DNA of 64,000 bases from the NCBI RefSeq assembly GCF_000760695.4, contig NZ_JHEG04000001.1:8283123-8347122 (forward strand). Reading direction: 5' to 3'. Both the position numbers and the translations under genes were made by a program. Source of the DNA: Tolypothrix bouteillei VB521301 (GTDB lineage: Bacteria > Cyanobacteriota > Cyanobacteriia > Cyanobacteriales > Nostocaceae). The notes under the pieces were generated by a model, which worked only from the letters and a program-made list of their open reading frames with translations, searched no databases and was not told the DNA's origin. Position 1 is the stretch's first letter, and each line of letters begins with the position of its first letter. Below, piece by piece: positions 16,791 to 27,000 of the stretch.

Positions 16791-17036
16791 ATGAGTCCGG
16801 GAAAACCAACCCGCACCTTACCTTGGTCGGGAACACTCGTCAACACGGCGATCGCAAACTTAGCACCCTGGCTGCAATCTTGGGATAGCTATCAAGCGAC
16901 TGTAGCCATGGCAGCAATTAATGCTGTTATTAACCCATCTTTGCCACTTTTAAGCCACCATGTTCACTGTTTGGTTAAAAATTCTGCTTTAACTTTAGTT
17001 AACCGATTGGGAAGATACAAACTTTTTCTTCTGTAA
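16791..17036 (+). pseudogene. DUF364/DUF4213-like remnant
   Basis: This 81-residue frame begins MSPGKPTRTLPWSGTLV and continues LAPWLQSWDSYQATVAMAAINA, which resembles the N-terminal (DUF4213) part of DUF364 proteins, a Rossmann-like family thought to take part in heavy-metal chelation. The match ends near 16965, the rest is unrelated sequence, and the tail runs into the 3' end of the modA gene on the other strand. Full proteins have about 250 residues, so this is a fragment. The family is often seen near metal transport genes, in line with the island. Confidence 0.45.
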
Positions 17037-17954
17037 CAACGCAACACTAGCTGCAAGAAAAATGGCTATACTTTGGTGTTCGGGGACTTTAGTTGAGCGA
17101 GAAGGCGCACTAAAGCCATACTTTGCTAGAATACTTTGTCCTGTCGGTGAAAGAATATATTCAGCGAGCTTTGTACCATCAGGATTGGCGTCTTTCAAAA
17201 CAGTTAAACCATAATCAGCTCTAACGGCTAATTCGTCAGGCAATTCTATCACTTGTAAATTAGGAGAGATTTCAAGTGCTGCTAGGGCGCTAGTGTAATA
17301 GGACAAAAAGACATCTGCTTGTTGAGTCTCTTCAAGGAAGTATACTAGGTTGTTTTTTCCGTTTGGAACTGGTGGAGAATTTGGTCCACCTACCAAACGC
17401 AAAGCTTTTGCATCAAGCGTTTGAAAGCTTCCTGGTTTTAAGTCATCAATTTTGCGGAATATTTCCTGTGCATAATCCCCAGAAGGATCGGATATGGCTG
17501 TTGAAGTACCTAGTTTAATCTCAGGATCTAAAAGCGTATCTACAAGATTCTCCGATGTCACTGATAATCCAGGTCTGACAACTAGAGTCATGCGGTTGCT
17601 AGTAAAGTTAACAATGGGATTGCTCAAACCTTGTTCGTACAATTTTTGCGGGTTCCCAATGTCAGCACTGGCAAATACGTCAGGCTTGTCTCCGTTTTCT
17701 ATGCGTTCTCGCAGCGTTCCAGATGGACCGAATTCTGTTGTTACAGGATTTTTGTACTCTTGTGAGAAGGCGTTAGCAACTTCTGTTAAAGCACCTCTCA
17801 AACTTCCGGCTCCATATAAACCGATCGCTTGAGGTTCAGATTGAGATTGACTGCTAAATGTCGCAGCGAAAGCCCTAGTAGGTGTAACACTGGAAATACA
17901 AGTGAATACAGAGATAGCAAGTAAAGACTTGCCTATATTATTTGAGCTAAACAT
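16995..17954 (-). CDS. modA: ModA-type molybdate/oxyanion-binding protein with PEP-CTERM-like tail
   Basis: The 319-residue exported protein has a signal peptide (to about residue 31, TRAFA) and a type II periplasmic binding fold of the ModA family: LYGAGSLRGALTEVANAF, TTEFGPSGTLRERIENG, PDVFASADIGNPQKL, LGTSTAISDPSGDYAQEI, and DVFLSYYTSALAAL. Ser residues near the first and second motifs would contact the oxyanion. After about residue 290 comes VPEHQSIAIFLAASVALL followed by QKKK, which fits a PEP-CTERM sorting tail (VPE, helix, basic end). No ModB or ModC is in the window. Two palindromic operators lie upstream in duplicated region B. The substrate could equally be tungstate or vanadate. 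Confidence 0.85.
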   Translation of the reverse strand: MFSSNNIGKSLLAISVFTCISSVTPTRAFAATFSSQSQSEPQAIGLYGAGSLRGALTEVANAFSQEYKNPVTTEFGPSGTLRERIENGDKPDVFASADIGNPQKLYEQGLSNPIVNFTSNRMTLVVRPGLSVTSENLVDTLLDPEIKLGTSTAISDPSGDYAQEIFRKIDDLKPGSFQTLDAKALRLVGGPNSPPVPNGKNNLVYFLEETQQADVFLSYYTSALAALEISPNLQVIELPDELAVRADYGLTVLKDANPDGTKLAEYILSPTGQSILAKYGFSAPSRSTKVPEHQSIAIFLAASVALLQKKKFVSSQSVN

Positions 17955-18073
17955 ATTGAGGCTTATTTGCTTTGTACTTTTTACAACAGGTACTGTGGTC
18001 TTTTAACGCTTTTGATTTGATTCCTCCTGTTGTCGCAGAATATACAACAACATTTTTGTATGCTTTTATAAAT

Positions 18074-18090
18074 TACCAGCTAAGTTGGTA
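18074..18090. promoter_or_regulatory. 17-bp palindromic operator upstream of modA, distal
   Basis: TACCAGCTAAGTTGGTA matches the consensus with one base off in the left arm. It is the counterpart of 10707-10723. Confidence 0.6.
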
Positions 18091-18110
18091 AAAAATCAAG
18101 AGTGTTTTGG

Positions 18111-18127
18111 TACCAACCATATTGGTA
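18111..18127. promoter_or_regulatory. 17-bp palindromic operator upstream of modA, second
   Basis: TACCAACCATATTGGTA has both perfect half-sites. It is the counterpart of 10744-10760. Confidence 0.6.
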
Positions 18128-18283
18128 AAATGATGCAATTGATACAGTTTTATGAAACTACTTCAGTTTTGATACTCTTTAGAGATGGTTACGTCTTCCA
18201 TTGAAATCTACCAACCAAAATTTTTTCTGTTAATTGCAGGCTTAAGCAGACACTCTGCATTACCTTAAAACTAAGTCTTTCTA

Positions 18284-19195
18284 ATGAACTCTAAATTGTC
18301 ACAAGTAGCAACCGTAAAAGCCTACCATCTTTCTGGTAGACTTTGCCAACGCATAGACAAAAAATCTAATGTCGCCTTACAAGACTGGCTAACATGGTTT
18401 GAGGTCATTGGATATACGATTCAATCAGACTCAGATATCCGAAAAGAGTGGGTAGAAGAAAGCAGCGATTTCAGGGGAATTTTACGCGATCGCCTCTACA
18501 AAGCCTTAAAACAGATTAACTCCAAAGTTTCAGCAGATGTACTTCAGAAAGCTATCTCTCAAATTGTCGGCATCCAGAGCGATAACAGAAACATATTTGA
18601 AAGCAACAAAATTTTTCATCAATACTTGACTGAAGGTATAGACATTGTGTACCGGGACAATGACCAAATAGTTTCTGAAAAAGTTTGGCTCATCGATCCA
18701 TCTAATTTACTTAACAATGACTGGTTAGTGACTTATTCAGAGAACCCGATTGAAAGGCGTTTGATTCGCTGTTGGGATACTCTTGTTTTCATCAACGGAT
18801 TGCCACTTGCATTAATTGTTTGTACTGACACGAGCAGCAGGTATACTACGTTAAAGCAAGTTTATCAGAAATTTCAAGCTGACAAACAACAAAATCCTAA
18901 ATGGTTGGCCTACAATGAATTTCTAGCGATCGCTTGTGGAGGACGAGCAAGAATTGGTACTTTAACCTCTGATTGGGAAGAGTTTCAACCATGGCGAACC
19001 GTTGATGGAGAAAGCTTTTCTCATAAAGAAGAAACAGAATTAGAGATATTGATTCAAGGAATTTTTGACAAGCGGCGATTTACAGAACTGCTCAAACACT
19101 TCATTATCTTTGAAAGAAATGGGACTATCATCAATAAACAATTGCGCTGTTATTCTTTTTGTACAGTACCACATCCAAAGGTTATTGGTTTGTAG
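18284..19195 (+). pseudogene. Truncated type I restriction subunit HsdR (N-terminal part)
   Basis: The 303 residues resemble the N-terminal nuclease part of HsdR: FHQYLTEGIDIVYRD, RCWDTLVFINGLPLALIV, then ELLKHFIIFERNG near the junction with the motor domain. HsdR proteins have about 1000 residues, so the helicase motor is missing. The nuclease motif is also damaged: the first acid (WDTLVFINGLPL) remains, but the following ExK is replaced by IVCTD. No HsdM or HsdS is near. It is transcribed away from modA and shares duplicated region B with it, so it may have captured that promoter. Loss of function is likely. Confidence 0.65.
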
Positions 19196-19288
19196 GGGGC
19201 AATGCATTGCGCCGTAAAGTGGGAGCATCCCAATGAGTGAAAAAACACGTTTGCGATTGAAATCGCCGCTATGTAATTTCTCATAACA
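19196..19288. other. Short spacer between HsdR fragment and nifE-like gene
   Basis: The spacer carries a GCAATGCATTGC palindrome at about 19199-19210. No gene is seen. Confidence 0.3.
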
Positions 19289-20644
19289 TCATTCTTCTTT
19301 TCCTTTTCTCCCTTCCCATGGTGCAAATTTGCGTACTTGCTTCCATATGGGGTTGGTAAAAGTTTTATAAAGTTCTCGTGCGACTTCTAAGATTCCTGCA
19401 TAACTTTCATAAGACTGGTAGAACGCTCGGCTGATATTGAAAAAAGGAATTGTAGCTGTGAGAGCCACCTCTTGATAGCGATCGCTAGCGATGAACATAT
19501 CAGCCTTACTTTTCTGGATTATTTGCAATATTTCCTGAGAATACTCTTGTTCCAGAATGATGCTATCCTTACCCAGCAATTCTCTAGTTCGAGCTTTATC
19601 CTCTTGACTAACTTTTTGATGAGCGATCGCAATGACTTCCACCCCTAACTTAAGAAGTACCGATATAATTGACCAACTCTTCGCCCCTTGTGGATAAATG
19701 ACAATGCGCTTGTCCTGAAAGTAAGTACGATATGGTGCAAGGTTCTTATCTATCGCAGCAGTCTCTTGGAGAATTAAGTTTTCTGTACGTTCTTGTAAGC
19801 CAGGGTCGTTCAATTTCGCTGCAATGTCCCGCAGGGATTTGTTCACATTTTCTACACCATAAAAAGATGCTTCAATGTAGGGAATACCAAAGCGTTCTTC
19901 CATTTTTCTTGCCATCTTCAACCATCCCGATCCACAACTGATAACATTGAGTTTTGCACGGTGGGCATAACATATTTCTTTATAACGAGCATCACCAGTA
20001 ATTTTTGCCAGAACTTTAATACCGAGTCTCTCTAGTATTGGTACAATATTCCACATTCCACCTGCAATATTGTACTCACCAATCAAGTTAATATCGTAGG
20101 GTGTGGTAGATGATGGTTCAGCTGTTCCGATAACTTTTTCTAACAAAGCTTCAGCAGCCAGACGAATACCTAAATGTTTGCTACCAAAAAATCCAGGAGA
20201 GTCTACGGAAATGACAGGTATTCTTGTTTGCTCGGAAGCGGCTTTGCAAGCTCCATCAAGGTCATCACCTATTAAGGCAGAGACGCACGTTGAGTAAACA
20301 AATACCGCAGAGGGTTTGTATCTTCTTTCTATTTCTAGGATGGCTTTGTACAGCTTTTTTGCTCCTCCAAAGATGATGTCGCTTTCATCCATATCAGTAG
20401 TAAAACGAACTTGATATAACATGGAGCCAGAAGAAAGACTGGCTCCATTATGCCAGCAGTTGATGGTGCAACCGCTTGGTCCGTGGATTACATGAGCAGC
20501 ATCGACAATGGGTACAAGCGCAAACATTGCACCTTCAAAAGTACAATTCTCCCGAACATGATAAGATGCTTGACACGTTTGGCGATCGCCTTGGTATGAT
20601 GAGCGATCGGGCAAATCGTTGATTTCTCCTTGGCTGATTTTCAT
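19289..20644 (-). CDS. NifE-like nitrogenase cofactor scaffold protein
   Basis: The 451-residue protein belongs to the NifD/NifE superfamily and reads as NifE: CTFEGAMFALVPIVDAAHVIHG, GPSGCTINCW, YSTCVSALIGDDLD, PYDINLIGEYNIAGGMW, YAHRAKLNVISCGS, IPYIEASFYGVENVNKSLR. Cysteines corresponding to cluster ligands of the NifEN scaffold are present. NifE works with NifN to build FeMo- or FeV-cofactor precursors; no NifN, NifD or NifK is here. Compared with housekeeping NifE some positions are unusual (SGCTINCWHN in place of ACAGNSW). ATG 20644 is preferred over TTG 20674. It lies 257 bases downstream of nifH in the same direction. It may be a specialised NifE/VnfE or a decaying paralogue. Confidence 0.8.
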   Translation of the reverse strand: MKISQGEINDLPDRSSYQGDRQTCQASYHVRENCTFEGAMFALVPIVDAAHVIHGPSGCTINCWHNGASLSSGSMLYQVRFTTDMDESDIIFGGAKKLYKAILEIERRYKPSAVFVYSTCVSALIGDDLDGACKAASEQTRIPVISVDSPGFFGSKHLGIRLAAEALLEKVIGTAEPSSTTPYDINLIGEYNIAGGMWNIVPILERLGIKVLAKITGDARYKEICYAHRAKLNVISCGSGWLKMARKMEERFGIPYIEASFYGVENVNKSLRDIAAKLNDPGLQERTENLILQETAAIDKNLAPYRTYFQDKRIVIYPQGAKSWSIISVLLKLGVEVIAIAHQKVSQEDKARTRELLGKDSIILEQEYSQEILQIIQKSKADMFIASDRYQEVALTATIPFFNISRAFYQSYESYAGILEVARELYKTFTNPIWKQVRKFAPWEGRKGKEE

Positions 20645-20901
20645 GTCTCTAATAATTAGGTAAACCGGGGTCAAAGGTTAAAAAAGGTGGGCTGGTACAG
20701 CCAGCCCTATCAAACTAAACAAAATTTCCAGACAAACAACTCTTTTTACCTCTGCGTTCTTTGCATCTAGCACAGTTAATAAATGACTTTTTTACCGCAG
20801 AGGTACAGAGAGCACAGAGAGAAGAGCAGAGGCTGTATTACAAGAAAATGGCAAAGGAGAAAAACTTACCTTTTATTCTTCATCCTTTACCCTTTATTCT
20901 T

Positions 20902-22235
<1,334 letters not shown>

Positions 22236-23420
22236 CTAAATAGTTGCAACAACTTCCCCGATGTTGTTTATGTTATATCCACCGAGAATTTCTAATTGTG
22301 AATGAACAAGCCGATGTTCTAAGGTACTAAGCAATTGCTGCACGGGGGGTTCTTCCAGATATTCCTTCAGAATGACCAAATCATACCGTGATTCACGTAA
22401 AGGAATAAATCCCAAACCAAAGATAGCTGCTACAGAGGCTGTGCTCATACCTGCATCAGCAATTCCTGATGCAACAGCACAAGCTACATCTTGATGGCTT
22501 TTGACTATACGGTCAAATCCTTTCACAGTATCAAACGGCACCTGAACATCCCGCAATTGTTGTTCCAGCAGCATCCGACTGCCAGAACCCGACTCGCGAT
22601 TGACAATGTTTGCTCCAGTTTCCACGAGGTCAGTGACAGTTTTGATTCCCATTGGGTTACCTGGTTGGACTAAGATTCCTTCTTCCCAAACACCAAGAGT
22701 GATAACAACTGCTGGTCTTTTAGCTAAGGTATCCCGGATGAAGGGAAGGTTATACTCGCCAGTTTGAGGATCGTATAAATGCATCCCAGCGATATGAACT
22801 TCACCCCGACACAGACTGTGTAAAGCAGCCATGCTGTTTGCAAAGTTAAATTGAACCCGCAACTTAGGATACCAGCGTTCGGTTGCTTTTGCCCAAAGAG
22901 AAAACACGGGTGTGCAACCAGCGATCGCAACTGTATTGTGAAGTTTGTCCAAATCATCTAAAAGCTGGACTTGAACCTTCTTTGTATGTGTTTGGTTTTG
23001 AACTTCATCCTCTTGGTGTGACGAGTTGCTTGTACCACGGAACTTTTCTGCAACGACCTCACCATCAGCTGGAATCATATCCATACGAAAAGCGTTTCTC
23101 CCAATGAGGGGGTAAGCAACCCATTGTCCCCCAACTCGTGCAAGGCTAACTCGCAATTTTTGGTTGAAGGACACTTCTTTGACAAGAGTTGCTTCAATTT
23201 GGGTCAAATCTTGCTCAAACCAGAATAAATCCTCAACTTGACAACCAAGTGCTTTAGCTAAGCGCAATGAAATAGCAACCGAAGGTGCATACTGTCCTGA
23301 CTCAACACCACTAATAGTCTGACGGGTAACACCAGCTAGGTTTGCCAATTCTTGTTGGCTCATGCCCAAACGGGTTCTGATTGACTTTAAGTTGTTGCGG
23401 ATATCACTTTCCTGCTTCAC
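22236..23420 (-). CDS. XRE-type HTH regulator fused to periplasmic-binding-like domain
   Basis: The 394-residue protein has an N-terminal XRE helix-turn-helix (about 8-65: MSQQELANLAGVTRQTISGVESGQ), a middle segment (75-165), and a C-terminal PBP-like (COG1910/PBP_like_2) domain (about 165-385) with FNFANSMAALHSLCRGEVHIAGMHLYDP, NRESGSGSRMLLEQQL, HQDVACAVASGIADAGM and LGFIPLRESRYDLVI. This architecture is known from regulators thought to sense molybdate or tungstate and related ligands by the ModA-like domain. It is upstream of nifH and the nifE-like gene in the same direction. It is the best candidate in the window to bind the recurrent palindrome, but that is inference. Confidence 0.85.
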   Translation of the reverse strand: MKQESDIRNNLKSIRTRLGMSQQELANLAGVTRQTISGVESGQYAPSVAISLRLAKALGCQVEDLFWFEQDLTQIEATLVKEVSFNQKLRVSLARVGGQWVAYPLIGRNAFRMDMIPADGEVVAEKFRGTSNSSHQEDEVQNQTHTKKVQVQLLDDLDKLHNTVAIAGCTPVFSLWAKATERWYPKLRVQFNFANSMAALHSLCRGEVHIAGMHLYDPQTGEYNLPFIRDTLAKRPAVVITLGVWEEGILVQPGNPMGIKTVTDLVETGANIVNRESGSGSRMLLEQQLRDVQVPFDTVKGFDRIVKSHQDVACAVASGIADAGMSTASVAAIFGLGFIPLRESRYDLVILKEYLEEPPVQQLLSTLEHRLVHSQLEILGGYNINNIGEVVATI

Positions 23421-24031
23421 TGGCTCTACCTCTCATAAACAGTAAGCTGTAGCGGATTTCGCATAATTTGCCAATGAAGGAACAAACCCTCAATCGCATC
23501 TTTCTATCAGAGCGATTCCCACGCTTTAGCGGTTTTGATTTCCCATAATGCAAGACTAACATACACTTTGCCAATTTGCTTGCAATTGCAAAATAAATTT
23601 CAAAATTATTTAAAAATCCTTGCGGCACAAAGGTTTGAGAGTTTTTAACGAAGTCAAAACAGACCTCACCCCAAACCCCTCTCCTCCTAGGAGAGGGGCT
23701 TCAAAAGCTGATTCTCCTTACAATTGGGTGTAACCCACGCACATGAAAACCGCCATAACTCATAAAATTTTGTTTGGGCGGCAAGTGCTTCTTTTCTCTC
23801 TCTGCGTCTGGATCGGTTTAAACATAATTTATTCAACCGCCGAGACGTAGAGTACTCACCCGGTAAGAGGTGAGAAAGCGATCGCTTCGGCTTTCAGTAA
23901 ACGTCTAATTAGTAGAACTGCATTCAATTCACCCTTAGGGTTGATTTGTTCGCAAGCTTAAATATGTTAGAAATCTACAAAAAATTAATAGTAACTAGCA
24001 ATATTTACCGATCGCTGGTCACTGAAGGGGT
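23421..24031. other. Long intergenic region before second NRPS gene
   Basis: About 610 bases without a recognisable gene. It holds an interspersed repeat with a hairpin at 23661-23700 and a segment around 23785-23850 resembling degraded repeat DNA. The promoter of the NRPS gene should lie near its 3' end; I see no diagnostic box. Confidence 0.4.
23661..23700. repeat. Interspersed hairpin repeat
   Basis: CCCCTCTCCT (23676-23685) pairs with AGGAGAGGGG (23689-23698) around CCT, preceded by AGACCTCACCCCAAA. The 5' part recurs inverted at about 2157-2187. Confidence 0.6.
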
Positions 24032-27000
24032 ATGACCTTGAAAATCATTGAGTTTTTGTCCTATCTTCGCAGCTTAGACATTCAAGTTTTTCTTGAAGAC
24101 GATCTCCTTCGCTGTAATGCCCCTCAAGGAACCCTGACACCAATACTGCAAGCTAAGATTCAAGCACAAAAAGCAGAAATTATTGCATTTCTCAAGTCAA
24201 CTCATGATGCAATCCACCAGACCATTACACCGATAGAACCTATTTCACGCACGGGAACTTTCCCTCTCTCCTTCGCTCAACAACGCTTGTGGTTTCTAGA
24301 CCAGTTAGTCCCTAACAATCCTTTCTATAATGTCCCGGCTGCATTGCGTCTTACTGGGACACTTGATGTAACAGCGCTGGAACAGACTTTTCAAAAAATC
24401 GTACAGCGTCATGAAGCTCTACGGACTATTTTTGTTCTTAGGGATGGGCAACCCGTTCAAATTGTTGTACCTTCTTTAGCGATCGCCTTACCAGTTATTG
24501 ATTTACAGAAACAACCGCAAGTTGAACGTGAAACTGAAGCCCAAAAGCTGATCACCCAAGAGGCTCAACGTCCTTTTAATTTATCAACTGGTCCTTTACT
24601 GCGAATCATGCTGCTGCGGTTGGATCGAGAAGAACATATTTTGGTGCTGAATATGCACCATATTATTTCGGATGGCTGGTCTATTGGAGTCCTGATTCGA
24701 GAGATCGCCGCATTCTATACAGCCTGTAGAGACGCTGCGTATGATGTTGCTGCAAATCTACCGGAGTTACCCATCCAATATCCAGACTTTGCACATTGGC
24801 AACGTCAATGGTTGCAAGGGATAGGGATGAACAACCGTTCGCCCCTACAAATTCAACTGGATTATTGGCGAAAGCAGTTAGACGGTCTTTCTGTGTTAAG
24901 TTTGCCGACCGATAAACCGCGACCAACACATCCAACTTACCGAGGTGCAAGGCAGTTTCTAAAACTCCCGAAAAATCTCAGCCTGGCACTAGAAACTCTT
25001 TCGCAGCAGGAAGGGGTTTCTTTGTTTATGACTTTGCTAGCAGCATTCCAAATTCTACTCTACCGCTATACAAACCAAGAAGATATTGCAGTGGGATCGC
25101 CCATCGCAAACCGCAATCGCAGCGAAATAGAAGGGTTAATTGGCTTTTTTGTCAATAGCTTAATTCTACGTACTCACTTATCAGGAAACCCAAGTTTTCG
25201 CTCGTTGTTGAGTCAAGTCAGGGAGGTGGCTTTAGGCGCATACGCCCATCAAGATTTACCTTTTGAGCAGTTGGTAGAAGAACTGCATCCTGAAAGAAAT
25301 TTAAATCAGAACCCTTTATTTCAGGTGGTATTCGCGCTGCAAAATGCACCGATGTCAGCATTAGAATTACCAGAATTAACTCTTAAGCCAATACCCTTTG
25401 ATAGTGCAACAACACGGTTCGATTTAGAATTTCATCTGTGGGAAAGAAACCCTCAAAATGGTTTATGGGTTGATAATTCAGAAGGAATTAGCGGTTTTGT
25501 CATTTACAGTACGGATTTGTTTGAAGATGCTACGATTAGCCGAATGTTAGAGCATTTCCAGATATTACTAGAAAATATAGTTGACAATCCAGAACAACGC
25601 ATTGCCGAAATCCATCTTCTTAGCAAAGCCGAGCAACATCAGTTATTATTGGAATGGAACAACACTGATACTGAATATCCCCAAGATAAATGCATTCATC
25701 AACTATTTGAGGAGCAAGTTCAACAACAGCCTGATGCGATTGCATTAGTCTTTGAAGGGATAAAGACGCATCATGACACGTCTCTCCAGTTGACATATGG
25801 TGAATTAAACAAACGCAGCAATCAACTGGCACATTATTTAAAAGAGCGGGGTATTGATACAGAAGTTTTGGTGGGGATCTGTGTAGAGCGTTCCCTTGAT
25901 TATGTCATCGGAATGCTTGCTGTATTAAAAGCAGGTGGTGCATATCTACCTTTAGATCCAGCTTATCCTAGCGAGCGTTTGAGCTTTATGCTTGCAGATG
26001 CTGGAGCGTCAATTGTATTGACTCAAGAACGATGGTTGAATCATCTGGGCAAACAAAATTTCCAAGTGATTTGTTTGGATAAAGATTGGGAGAAAATTGC
26101 CCAGCAGAGAGAAGATAATCTGACTGGTAAGACCGCAGTTCACAACCTTGCTTATGCCATCTATACTTCAGGCTCTACAGGAAAGCCCAAAGGTGTTGCT
26201 ATTGAACACAAAGGATTGTTAAATCTTGTTTTTTGGCATCAAAAAGCGTTTGCAATTTCCCCAAATGATAAAGCCACACAAATTTCTGGAGTCGCTTTTG
26301 ATGCTAGTATATGGGAAATTTTACCTTATCTCAGTGCGGGAGCAAGCCTTTATTTTCCAGATGAAGAAATCAAATATTTTCCAGAAAAACTGCAAGATTG
26401 GCTGATCTCAAAAGCCATTACAATTAGCTTTTTACCGACTCCAATAGCCGAAAAACTTTTGTCATTACCATGGTCTGACAATACAGCTTTGCGAATATTG
26501 CTGACAGGCGGCGATAAACTGCATCAATATCCAGCGACACCTGTAACATTCCAGGTTGTCAATAATTACGGACCAACTGAGAATACTGTTGTCACAACAT
26601 CCGGTGAAGTGACTGCTACACAACAAACAAATACAGTACCACCAATCGGTCGTGCGATCGCTAATACAAGAGTGTACGTCCTAAATTCACATTTGCAACC
26701 CGTACCCATTGGTGTACCTGGAGAGTTGTACATTGCTGGTGATGGGCTAGCACGAGGGTATCTCAATCATCCTGAATTAACGCAAGCCCAGTTTCTAGAA
26801 AACTTGCCAAACATTCCTTTTCTCCCTGAAAAGAAACTTTATAAAACAGGCGATTTAGTCCGCTATAGAGCAGATGGCAATCTTGAATTTTTAGGTCGTC
26901 TTGACGAACAAGTCAAAATTCGCGGTTACCGTATTGAATTAGGAGAAATTGAAGCAGCTTTAAATCAACATCCGGCTGTAACGCAAACAGTCGTTGTTGC

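Larger units (their letters stand above)
18005..18265. repeat. Duplicated regulatory region, copy B
   Basis: Paralogous to 10651-10905, with the same block order and the same 37-bp spacing of two operators. It lies between modA (minus) and a truncated HsdR gene (plus). Differences are scattered substitutions and short indels, so the duplication is not recent. Confidence 0.7.
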
